From positions 1 to 42,049 of the IMG/VR virus record IMGVR_UViG_3300048573_000410: DNA of 42,049 bases. One strand, 5' to 3'. Source of the stretch: a virus. Numbering within the stretch: the first letter of the stretch is position 1; every line of letters starts with the position of its first letter. A program made the translations under genes and the position numbers. Below are positions 7,761-13,938 of this stretch, one piece after another. The notes below the pieces were generated by a model. That model was given only the letters and a program-made list of their open reading frames with translations. It ran no database searches and was not told the origin of the DNA.

Positions 7761-9056
7761 TTATTTGCGGCTTTCCTTAATAGCATTCGCTATAAAAGCA
7801 TTCGCTTTTTCCGTAGCCGTTTGGGTAGCTGCACCGTCCGCTTGTGGCGCAGGGTCATTCGCACGAGCCAAAGGCGCACCCGCTGTTTCTGATTGATGCT
7901 CAATGACTCTGGCTAAATCAGCTTTAATCGTTACCATTTCGGCTTTAGTGTCAGCCAGTTCTTTTTCCAGCTTTTCACGTTCCGTTTTCGACTTCTCTTC
8001 AGCTTGTTCCAAAGCTTTTTCTTGCAAAGCTGTCATCGACTCTTGATCAATGACAAAACCTTTGTCAGTTGCTTCTCCTTTGACTTTTACGCCAAATAGA
8101 TCTAAAATGCTTCTCATCTGTAATTCAGATTTTGGGTTATCAAATTTTTTTTCTTCCGCTTTATTGCCCATGAATGGATTCGAGGGCGTTAATACTATGG
8201 GGGCTTTTTCTGGCATTAAACATTCTTGGATGCAGTCATCCAAAAGCATGTAACCATCAATCAAACCAACCGCTTGGGCATCTTGCGCCAAATAAGTTTT
8301 ACCTCTATATACCTCATCGTGCCCGATTGTAGCCGGGCGAAATTCTTTCACTAAATCAATAAAATTTTGGGCAATCGGGTTGGTAAAAGCCTGTTTGTAT
8401 GGCTCGCTATCACCCGCAAATACAGCCTCAATCTCACTGTTTTTCAAGTCTGATTGATCTGCCTTAATTTCTATGGTTTGGATGCCATAGCGTTTGTCTC
8501 CTTGTGTCGTGTCCCTGAATACTGATATGACTCCTATTGAGCCTACCTTATCCATTTTGCTTGAAGCATAGATTTTATCAAAACCCAACGCAATGGCATA
8601 AGCCGCTGATTGACAGCCACCCGAAATAATGGCAATCTTTGGTTTTGAAATCTTAGTTTTGATGAATCGTGCCGTTTCTTCGATGCTGGAGGCATCACCA
8701 CCGCCACTATTGAAATAAGCAATGTGCGCTTTCACGGATTCTAACCCGTCATTTTCACGCATCTGGCGCATGAGTGCACGAGTGCTCGATGTGTCATAGT
8801 AATAATCGTAGTTGCTGATTGTGCCATTAATGCCATAAACAGCAACGTTGCTTGTTTTGTCGGTTGAAGTCAAATAACCCGTTCTTTGATACTGAGCATC
8901 TACATAGTAGCTTGCCGTTTCTTTTGCATCTTCTTTATCACCCTCAAATGTCATTTTACCTTCAGCTATATTGTTCATAATAGCTTCAAGAATCACCTTT
9001 TGCTCATAGCTTACGGCTAAAGGTGCAGACATTAAATTTTGATAAAATTTCAACAT
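7761..9056 (-). CDS. S49-family head protease fused to scaffold
   Basis: A 431-residue protein that would be packed into the procapsid, mature the head proteins and act as a scaffold. The N-terminal two thirds are an SppA/S49 serine protease: substrate-strand motif FNSGGGDASS near 116-124, nucleophile Ser150 in ISGGCQSAAYAIALG, KVGSIGV at 170-176 and a likely base Lys198 in TIEIKAD, spaced as in single-domain SppA. The last 100 residues are a charged coiled coil (about 330-390) then an Ala/Pro-rich tail, matching the protease-scaffold fusions of lambda C/Nu3-type phages. The start is the ATG at 9056, six bases after an AACCCC element; Met9 is an alternative. Confidence 0.88.
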   Translation of the reverse strand: MLKFYQNLMSAPLAVSYEQKVILEAIMNNIAEGKMTFEGDKEDAKETASYYVDAQYQRTGYLTSTDKTSNVAVYGINGTISNYDYYYDTSSTRALMRQMRENDGLESVKAHIAYFNSGGGDASSIEETARFIKTKISKPKIAIISGGCQSAAYAIALGFDKIYASSKMDKVGSIGVISVFRDTTQGDKRYGIQTIEIKADQSDLKNSEIEAVFAGDSEPYKQAFTNPIAQNFIDLVKEFRPATIGHDEVYRGKTYLAQDAQAVGLIDGYMLLDDCIQECLMPEKAPIVLTPSNPFMGNKAEEKKFDNPKSELQMRSILDLFGVKVKGEATDKGFVIDQESMTALQEKALEQAEEKSKTEREKLEKELADTKAEMVTIKADLARVIEHQSETAGAPLARANDPAPQADGAATQTATEKANAFIANAIKESRK

Positions 9057-9071
9057 ATTTATGGGGTTATT

Positions 9072-9557
9072 TTAAAAATACCAATTCAAAATGGGGTGTA
9101 GTAGTTGACTTTTAAACGAGAAACTCATCTTTCTTAAATCTTTACCCAATTCACCACCTTCCGTTTTAAAGGAAAATTGGGCTGGATACTGAGGGGTCGC
9201 TATCAAAAATTTGTATCCATCGGACAGTATAATCCTTACAACAAATTCCGTTCGCTTCATTCTCAAGGCAGTAGATTCACTCAAGTTATCTACATCGGTG
9301 TTGACGATGCCCCTTGCCACTATTTCAGTTAAATCTCCTTGTTTACTTTCCTTATTGGAGCTTTCCCAAGGTGCAGCACCTTTTTGAGGCATCGTTTTCC
9401 AACTGTAGCCAGCTTTCAGATTTAGCTCACCCAGAAACACGGCTTTTTCGTCAAAAACAGGGAGATATTCTTCAATACCTTCCACCTCTACATATTCTAA
9501 GCGCACATATTTTCCAATCTGCACTTTTTTTGATGCTTTGTTATATGCGGCTATCAT
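9072..9557 (-). CDS. Hypothetical structural protein, leaderless late gene
   Basis: I place the start at the ATG at 9557 (MIAAYNK), not the upstream ATG at 9575, because 9575 lies inside the -7 region of a late promoter. This gives 161 residues. The protein looks beta-rich (KVQIGKYVRLEYVEVEGI..., TEFVVRIILSDGYKFLIATPQYP). It precedes the protease/scaffold gene by 15 bases, and its promoter probably drives protease, capsid and tail-tube genes. Function not recognised; a virion or assembly protein is likely from position. Confidence 0.7.
   Translation of the reverse strand: MIAAYNKASKKVQIGKYVRLEYVEVEGIEEYLPVFDEKAVFLGELNLKAGYSWKTMPQKGAAPWESSNKESKQGDLTEIVARGIVNTDVDNLSESTALRMKRTEFVVRIILSDGYKFLIATPQYPAQFSFKTEGGELGKDLRKMSFSFKSQLLHPILNWYF
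9188..9196 (+). repeat. Dispersed repeat ACTGAGGGG
   Basis: Exact nine-base copy opposite in strand to its gene, which reads it as TPQYP. Confidence 0.8.
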
Positions 9558-9561
9558 GCTA

Positions 9562-9597
9562 CAAAGATGAAGCATACAATAGAGGGTAAAAAGGACA
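9562..9597 (-). promoter_or_regulatory. Late promoter P2 (head operon)
   Basis: TGTCCTTT (9590-9597), 20-base spacer, CATCTTTG (9562-9569) as -7 box, then four bases and the ATG at 9557. The spacer lacks an ACTGAGGGGG copy. It supports moving the start codon of the downstream gene to 9557. Confidence 0.8.
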
Positions 9598-9599
9598 TT

Positions 9600-10088
9600 T
9601 CAAGATAGAATATTGGCGTAGCTTCTGATGCGAGTATTGACTCTTATCAAAGAATCAATGTCAAGGTCATCGGTATCAATCAAAAGCTTTTCGGCACTCT
9701 TGATGATTGCCTTTTTGCGGTCAATGTTTTCGTAATCCATGACCAATTTGGAATCATAATTAATCATAAAATTGCGAAAATGTCTAAGCTCGTTGTTGTA
9801 ACGGCGCATTTCTGAAGGCATGATGTACAGAATGTTATGACTGATCATGTAATCGCTCAACTCCACATACACCAATTTTGTGTATCCTTTTAAATCAACC
9901 TTTTCGCCTTGAATGTCATCAATGGAAGAAAATTTCTGTTTTAAAAGTAGCCTAAACGGGCTAATACCTTTTCTTAAAGACAGATAAGGCTGTTGAGGGT
10001 TAATGCCCTCCACCTTGCAGAGAAAAGAGAATTCAGACGGTTTTAGTAGGATTTTAGCGCAATGCTCACGGGATTTTTTCAATAGCAT
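9600..10088 (-). CDS. Hypothetical protein upstream of head operon
   Basis: Not recognised. Start chosen at the ATG at 10088 (MLLKKSREH, 162 residues) because a TATATTTG -7 box lies just upstream; an ATG at 10145 would put that box inside the gene. The protein is basic, with a helical C-terminus (IDRKKAIIKSAEKLLIDTDDLDIDSLIRVNTRIRSYANIL). It lies between the holin genes and the P2 head operon with its own promoter, ending three bases before the P2 box. A regulator is one possibility, but there is no HTH that I can see. Confidence 0.65.
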   Translation of the reverse strand: MLLKKSREHCAKILLKPSEFSFLCKVEGINPQQPYLSLRKGISPFRLLLKQKFSSIDDIQGEKVDLKGYTKLVYVELSDYMISHNILYIMPSEMRRYNNELRHFRNFMINYDSKLVMDYENIDRKKAIIKSAEKLLIDTDDLDIDSLIRVNTRIRSYANILS

Positions 10089-10102
10089 TTCATTATTTTT
10101 TA

Positions 10103-10110
10103 CAAATATA
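10103..10110 (-). promoter_or_regulatory. Host-type promoter -7 box
   Basis: TATATTTG on the minus strand, matching TAnnTTTG, inside an A/T-rich stretch, 14 bases before the ATG at 10088. No TGTCCTTT at the expected distance, so this is not a member of the late promoter family. Confidence 0.55.
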
Positions 10111-10154
10111 TATATAAATCGTAAATCTAAAAAATAACCAAACATATAAATAAA

Positions 10155-10181
10155 GTGCGATGTACTTTACAGCCATCGCAC
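10155..10181 (-). terminator. Terminator after holin genes
   Basis: Eight-bp perfect stem GTGCGATG / CATCGCAC, followed on the minus strand by TTTATTTAT. It lies 42 bases past the stop of the 143-residue holin-like gene. Confidence 0.7.
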
Positions 10182-10222
10182 CCCAACAAAAAACATACTA
10201 TGAGAAAACTTAAAGTCTAAAC

Positions 10223-10654
10223 TTAGATACTACTGAGGTCTTTTCTAACCGCTCGAATTTCAGATGATACGGTTTTAGGCAAGTAGTTTTCGAGTGCCTC
10301 AAAGACAACACCTGCAGCAATATAAGCCATCAATGCTTCCTGAATGTTCAAATAACCATATTTTAAAAAGCAAATGAGTACAGCTCCACCAATTACAATC
10401 GCTCGAAGAAATCCTCGTAGATAACTCAACCCGTGGGCAACACCTGGAATCCATTGCGCTACATACACGATGATAAAAGTCAGGACTGCCGAAAGCCACA
10501 TGGCCCAACTCGTAAACGGGTTAACCAAATCGCCTTTTGGTGGGTTGCTGATTGTCGAAATCAAATCACCTACCGAGGGTGTTTGAGCCATTGCAGAAAA
10601 CACAAAAGCAAAGGCAAAAAACATAAATAACGCTAAAAGACTACTTCTTTTCAT
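10223..10654 (-). CDS. Putative holin (signal peptide plus membrane segments)
   Basis: A 143-residue membrane protein. Residues 1-24 form a Sec-type signal peptide or first membrane helix ending AMAQ. Further hydrophobic segments lie near 49-67 (AMWLSAVLTFIIVYVAQWI), 80-100 (LRAIVIGGAVLICFLKYGYL) and 105-118 (LMAYIAAGVVFEAL), and the tail is basic (SSEIRAVRKDL). Size, topology and position next to a BhlA-like protein and a spanin suggest a holin or antiholin. The leader has AACCCAAAAA 14 bases before the start. A near match to the dispersed repeat (ACTGAGGTC, 10232-10240) lies in its last codons. Confidence 0.6.
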   Translation of the reverse strand: MKRSSLLALFMFFAFAFVFSAMAQTPSVGDLISTISNPPKGDLVNPFTSWAMWLSAVLTFIIVYVAQWIPGVAHGLSYLRGFLRAIVIGGAVLICFLKYGYLNIQEALMAYIAAGVVFEALENYLPKTVSSEIRAVRKDLSSI

Positions 10655-10685
10655 TCTTAAATTTTTTTGGGTTAGAAAGATAAAA

Positions 10686-10955
10686 TTAAACTCTTAATGC
10701 CTTCAACAAAGCATTTTCCAATTTATCAATCACGTGTGTATTGCGCTTCAACGAATCGTTCACCTCTTCAGTCAATTGAATCAATGAGGCTCTATCATCT
10801 TTCAAATAAGCCATATTTTCGGCATGAGCCTTCTCCAATTTTTCCTCTAATTTCGATTGTCTGTTGTAGAAATAATAAGCAGCCATCAGCATCATGGTCA
10901 TCGAAAGACCTTGATTCTTGACTTGCTCGAACACGAATGATAATAACTGATCCAT
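10686..10955 (-). CDS. BhlA/UviB-type holin
   Basis: An 89-residue protein with one N-terminal membrane helix (about 16-32, LSMTMMLMAAYYFYN) followed by a charged coiled coil (RQSKLEEKLEKAHAENMAYLKDD, then SLKRNTHVIDKLENALLKAL). This is the layout of the BhlA/UviB holin group, where residues F-YNRQ-K-EE-L follow the helix. It would permeabilise the inner membrane. The mRNA starts at promoter P3, giving a leader of roughly 30 bases with ATCCCCAAAAA 12 bases before the ATG. The next gene, 31 bases on, is the second holin-like gene. Confidence 0.75.
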   Translation of the reverse strand: MDQLLSFVFEQVKNQGLSMTMMLMAAYYFYNRQSKLEEKLEKAHAENMAYLKDDRASLIQLTEEVNDSLKRNTHVIDKLENALLKALRV

Positions 10956-10989
10956 AACTTTGTTTTTGGGGATTACTTTTTTTATCCCA

Positions 10990-11025
10990 CAAAAGTACCC
11001 CCTCAGTCTTTTAGCTTAAAGGACA
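10990..11025 (-). promoter_or_regulatory. Late promoter P3 (holin operon)
   Basis: TGTCCTTT (11018-11025), 20 bases, TACTTTTG (10990-10997). The spacer contains ACTGAGGGGG (10998-11007) next to the -7 box, as in P1 and P5. The ATG is 34 bases past the -7 box, so this transcript has a short leader. The TGTCCTTT box lies three bases beyond the stop codon of the spanin gene. Confidence 0.85.
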
Positions 11026-11027
11026 TT

Positions 11028-11525
11028 TCAAACTGGCACTTTTTTCTTTATAAATCGTGAAGACACTATACCAAGTGCAAGTAGCAAACCCAGAATAATA
11101 ATGATTTTATTTCCTATTTTTCTTAGTGTTGAATATTTATCGCTGTCAATTTTAAGTTTTTTGTTTAGCTTTTCAATCGCTTCACGTTTTTCAACTTCTT
11201 TCAACAACTTATCCTTCAAAAGAAAAACATTCGCACTATCCAAAACCATTTCCTTAACATATCGAGTGCGATACTCCACCTCACGCACACACGGTGGACA
11301 ACTAACCAAAATAACCGACGGCTCCGCCGATGCTGGACACACAACAGACCGCATCACGGGCAGAGCCGACACATCCAAAGTTAAAAAACGAATACTATCT
11401 ATCACGGTTGTATCACGCACGGTCGTGATCACTGCGGGAAATTTATCAGCGCATTTTTGCGCCAGACGGGCATCACTCAAGCAAGCGACAAAAAGGAAGG
11501 GTAAAAGGAATAGTAAATTTTTCAT
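11028..11525 (-). CDS. Unimolecular spanin (u-spanin)
   Basis: A 165-residue protein with a lipoprotein signal at one end and a membrane anchor at the other, the defining layout of u-spanins such as T1 gp11. The lipobox is FVAC with acylated Cys15. The periplasmic part has cysteines in VVCPAS and SCPPCVRE, then a coiled coil about 95-135 (LLKDKLLKEVEKREAIEKL). The C-terminal membrane helix is about 141-158 (IIIILGLLLALGIVSS) followed by RFIKKK. It would link inner and outer membranes and fuse them at lysis. The gene is next to the holins and has its own leaderless late promoter. Confidence 0.8.
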   Translation of the reverse strand: MKNLLFLLPFLFVACLSDARLAQKCADKFPAVITTVRDTTVIDSIRFLTLDVSALPVMRSVVCPASAEPSVILVSCPPCVREVEYRTRYVKEMVLDSANVFLLKDKLLKEVEKREAIEKLNKKLKIDSDKYSTLRKIGNKIIIILGLLLALGIVSSRFIKKKVPV

Positions 11526-11529
11526 GCGT

Positions 11530-11565
11530 CAAAAATATCTTGCCAAAATAGATACTGAAAGGACA
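11530..11565 (-). promoter_or_regulatory. Late promoter P4 (spanin)
   Basis: TGTCCTTT (11558-11565), 20 bases, TATTTTTG (11530-11537), four bases, ATG at 11525. The promoter starts directly after the terminator of the early operon, so early read-through is blocked and late expression is independent. Confidence 0.85.
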
Positions 11566-11579
11566 TATCAACACAAAAA

Positions 11580-11606
11580 AGCCCATTCCGAAAATCGGAA
11601 CAGGCT
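11580..11606 (-). terminator. Terminator of the leftward early operon
   Basis: Stem AGCC..TTCCGA / TCGGAA..GGCT with a three-base loop; minus strand continues with TTTTTT. It separates the early operon from the P4 spanin promoter. Confidence 0.85.
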
Positions 11607-11649
11607 AAAAAATTGTTAATTTAATTCCAAATATTAAAAAGTTCAATAC

Positions 11650-11811
11650 TTAGCTCATTTTGCGCTGCAACTCCAAGTCAGTCACTTGGGCATCAATGTT
11701 CATCACCTCCGCAATCATAATTTTACGGACGTTTTCAAAAGCTTTGTCCAGGGCAGGGCGTTTGATATGGTCCGTGATCAATGTATTTTTCAAGGTCAAT
11801 ACATCCACCAT
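11650..11811 (-). CDS. Small hypothetical protein (53 residues)
   Basis: An open frame of 53 residues (begins MVDVLTLKNTLITDHIKRPA, ends LQRKMS), nine bases downstream of the zinc-ribbon gene and 44 bases before the early-operon terminator. It fills the gap exactly, has no competing longer frame, and looks like a soluble helical protein. Not recognised. A real last gene of the early operon is likely from packing alone. Confidence 0.6.
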   Translation of the reverse strand: MVDVLTLKNTLITDHIKRPALDKAFENVRKIMIAEVMNIDAQVTDLELQRKMS

Positions 11812-11819
11812 TCTTGAAC

Positions 11820-12077
11820 TTAATTATGTTTGGCATTTTCTTGATATTTTATACCACACCACGGGCAATAAACAGCAACTAAAACCATAGTAGATTCTTT
11901 ATGTTTTAGGGTGTTCTTTTTGGTCAATAGCTCCATGGACACAATTGCTTGAATACCCACTTGTGGATGCTCTGCCATTGATTGTGTGATCAAAACATAA
12001 TTAACCGAATTAACCTCATATTTTGTTAGAAGGTGTTTTTTTACTCCTTCTGCCTGTATTTCTAAACACTTGCACAT
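11820..12077 (-). CDS. Small zinc-ribbon-like protein
   Basis: Eighty-five residues. A C-terminal CPWCG motif (YCPWCGIKYQE) and an N-terminal CKC could together bind one zinc ion. The middle is beta-rich (NYVLITQSM, IQAIVSMELLTK, STMVLVAVYC). Such small zinc proteins are frequent in phage early regions, often as modulators of host proteins, but no target can be named. It is part of the early operon, 11 bases after the gene upstream. Confidence 0.65.
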   Translation of the reverse strand: MCKCLEIQAEGVKKHLLTKYEVNSVNYVLITQSMAEHPQVGIQAIVSMELLTKKNTLKHKESTMVLVAVYCPWCGIKYQENAKHN

Positions 12078-12088
12078 GATTTTGAAAT

Positions 12089-12361
12089 TTATTCAGTGAA
12101 ATTATTCCAAGCATCAATAAATTTTTGATGCAATCTTTTATTACGATTTACAGTGAAGTTATCCCACTTAAAATCGTCCATTAATTCTTGATAACTTTCA
12201 AACGACCAACCAACAACGATGCCATAAATCCATGCATCCGTTGCCTTTTCAGACCAATCTTTTGAACTACTTGTTATAATTTTATGAAGACTTTCCATTG
12301 GATTTTCCGAAATTTCTGGTCTTTCAGAAAACTTTACAGATTCACTAAGGATTTTTGACAT
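12089..12361 (-). CDS. Hypothetical protein in early operon
   Basis: Ninety residues, not recognised. The N-terminal third is polar (ILSESVKFSERPEISENPMESL), the rest appears helical and rich in aromatic residues (DAWIYGIVVGWSFESYQELMDDFKWDNF). No membrane helix or metal motif. It lies 106 bases after the zinc-finger gene, across a hairpin (12427-12466), and 11 bases before the zinc-ribbon gene. Confidence 0.6.
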   Translation of the reverse strand: MSKILSESVKFSERPEISENPMESLHKIITSSSKDWSEKATDAWIYGIVVGWSFESYQELMDDFKWDNFTVNRNKRLHQKFIDAWNNFTE

Positions 12362-12387
12362 TGCTATTTAGTTAAAAAGTTAAAAAT

Positions 12388-12396
12388 ACTGAGGAG
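12388..12396 (+). repeat. Degenerate dispersed repeat ACTGAGGAG
   Basis: Eight of nine bases match ACTGAGGGG, in the intergenic region beside the hairpin at 12427-12466. Confidence 0.5.
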
Positions 12397-12426
12397 CCCC
12401 TTTTTTTGCCGAAAAAACACGCATTC

Positions 12427-12466
12427 AATGACAGAAAAACACGCATTTGTATGAAATTCTGTCATT
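12427..12466 (-). terminator. Hairpin with two direct repeats
   Basis: Perfect 10-bp stem AATGACAGAA / TTCTGTCATT with a 20-base loop. The loop and its downstream flank contain two copies of AAAAACACGCATT, so the segment could also be a binding site. Followed by GTGTTTTTT on the minus strand, so weak termination is possible. Confidence 0.5.
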
Positions 12467-12467
12467 T

Positions 12468-12827
12468 TTAATCATCCTCATCATCCAAATCACTATTTGT
12501 TTGAAAACCAACACATTCTCCATGAAAGCGATACTCTATATTTTTTTCGTTTGGCCACATTCTAACAGCACCAGTTGCAATTGGTAATGCGCAGCGACTA
12601 CACAAACATTCAGGGCTGCCACAATCAGGAGAATCCAAAAATGGCTTATCATATTCCGTCACGCCTTCAGTAAAAGGTATTGGATTTTGACCAATGGGCG
12701 CATGATGATGTGTACAATTTGCACAAAAACGGTTTTTAATGTCATTGACGTTATGACTTATACGCTTACAAAAATGACATTTTATCGTGTCAGTTAAAAC
12801 TGTAAAAGTTTTATACATTAATTCCAT
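12468..12827 (-). CDS. Zinc-finger protein, two Cys clusters
   Basis: A 119-residue protein with CHFC at about 17-20 and FCANCTHH at about 34-41, which together make a four-Cys zinc site, and a second cluster CGSPECLCSRC near 69-79. The first module (CHFCKRISHNVNDIKNRFCANC) is a small zinc domain common in phage and plasmid proteins. It ends in an acidic tail DLDDEDD. It could bind nucleic acid or a host protein. The start may be Met1 or Met4. It starts nine bases after the 50-residue gene. Confidence 0.7.
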   Translation of the reverse strand: MELMYKTFTVLTDTIKCHFCKRISHNVNDIKNRFCANCTHHHAPIGQNPIPFTEGVTEYDKPFLDSPDCGSPECLCSRCALPIATGAVRMWPNEKNIEYRFHGECVGFQTNSDLDDEDD

Positions 12828-12836
12828 AGTAGATAT

Positions 12837-12989
12837 TCAGTTTAATGATGTGATGTAATGATTATTGAAAACCAAACACGGAAACAAAATCCCATATTTA
12901 ACTTTCCCAATAACCGTATATTCAGTTCTATAGGTAGAAAAACAAGTCATGCGCCACCAAACAGGTGGATAATTATAGTCGCTTTTCAT
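12837..12989 (-). CDS. Small hypothetical protein (50 residues), ATGA-coupled
   Basis: An open frame of 50 residues (MKSDYNYPPVWWRMTCFSTY...) whose ATG overlaps the stop of the gene before it as ATGA and whose stop lies nine bases before the next gene. The tight packing argues it is translated. It is rich in aromatic residues (Tyr, Trp, Phe) and holds two cysteines. Not recognised. Confidence 0.6.
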   Translation of the reverse strand: MKSDYNYPPVWWRMTCFSTYRTEYTVIGKVKYGILFPCLVFNNHYITSLN

Positions 12990-13255
12990 GTCATTTTGTT
13001 TTTAGCTTTAGTCAATTGCCCTTTTAGGCTACTGATTTTAACCTTCAAAAACTTATTTTCTTTATGCAAGAGCGCATGTTGCTCTTCATAATAAGCAACC
13101 TTTTTAAGAATCTTTAAATACTCTTGACTGATAATATCTACACTGTCCGCAATGCGCATCATGCACGATGTTTGTAGAAGATCATAATTTGGTGAACTTA
13201 TGGGCTTTTCAAATGATAAATGCCGCTTTGATACGTCTTGTATTCTTTCTGCCAT
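12986..13255 (-). CDS. Coiled-coil protein in early operon
   Basis: Eighty-nine residues. The C-terminal half is a clear coiled coil (YLKILKKVAYYEEQHALLHKENKFLKVKISSLKGQLTKAK) with a heptad pattern and a basic end. The N-terminal half is polar. It starts three bases after the preceding gene and overlaps the next one. Such small coiled coils often act as adaptors or inhibitors, but nothing in the sequence names a partner. Confidence 0.65.
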   Translation of the reverse strand: MAERIQDVSKRHLSFEKPISSPNYDLLQTSCMMRIADSVDIISQEYLKILKKVAYYEEQHALLHKENKFLKVKISSLKGQLTKAKNKMT

Positions 13256-13258
13256 AAT

Positions 13259-13480
13259 TTAATAGAATGCTATGTGAAACAATAGTGGAATCTGATTGAC
13301 AGGCTGAATTTTTTCATACTCATATTCAACATGTTGTGCCAATGTTTTAATAAATTCCTCTTCGGGTGACGAAATATCAGACACGGATAATTGACCATGC
13401 ACGTTTTCTAACTCCAAAAAGTAGAGCGTTTTTTCGTGGTTGAGGTCTTTGATTGCTTTGTTTAAAATTTCTAATTTCAT
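13259..13480 (-). CDS. Hypothetical protein in early operon
   Basis: Seventy-three residues, not recognised; helical and acidic (MKLEILNKAIKDLNHEKTLYFLELE). It overlaps the preceding gene by four bases (ATGA), so translation is coupled. Confidence 0.6.
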   Translation of the reverse strand: MKLEILNKAIKDLNHEKTLYFLELENVHGQLSVSDISSPEEEFIKTLAQHVEYEYEKIQPVNQIPLLFHIAFY

Positions 13481-13938
13481 GCCGCTTGAGTTGGAAGGTC
13501 AAATAATTCGGTTGGTTTAGATTCTTTTTGAGTTTCTTCTAAATTTTGATTCAGAAGGAACTCTATGGGCAATAGTAGGCGGTGCGCATCGTGGGCAGTC
13601 ATTGCTTTTTTAAGAATGAGCCTTTGATATGCCGCCTTTCTTGACTTAAAAATGAGGTGCAGCTCATATAGCCGCTCCTCTTTTGTAAAAAATTCTTCTT
13701 TGATGTCACCCCTTAGTATTTTTAAGGTTTCGTCCAATTTCTGGTATCTCCCGAGTAATACATTTTGTAGCTCATTTTTGGCTTTTTCACCTATTTGTGT
13801 CACTTCATGCAATTGGCATCCACGGTATGTAGCTTCCCATTCGGCAGCAACCTTAAACTCTTCGATTGAAATAGCGTAGGCAATACGCCTTTTGCAAAGC
13901 TCATTTTCCAAAAAATCTATAACCTGTTTGGTGGTCAT
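13477..13938 (-). CDS. Hypothetical helical protein in early operon
   Basis: A 153-residue, all-helical-looking protein with many charged residues (QLHEVTQIGEKAKNELQNVLLGRYQKLDETLKILRG...). No catalytic motif. It overlaps the membrane-protein gene by four bases upstream and the 73-residue gene downstream. A near copy of the dispersed repeat (CCCCTTAGT, 13709-13717) falls inside and reads LRGD. Confidence 0.6.
   Translation of the reverse strand: MTTKQVIDFLENELCKRRIAYAISIEEFKVAAEWEATYRGCQLHEVTQIGEKAKNELQNVLLGRYQKLDETLKILRGDIKEEFFTKEERLYELHLIFKSRKAAYQRLILKKAMTAHDAHRLLLPIEFLLNQNLEETQKESKPTELFDLPTQAA

Noticed and set aside
9558-9575. Upstream ATG at 9575 for the 9072 gene
   Set aside because: It lies within the -7 region of promoter P2, so the transcript would not contain it.
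10089-10145. Upstream ATG at 10145
   Set aside because: A TATATTTG promoter box falls inside this extension; the ATG at 10088 is a better start.
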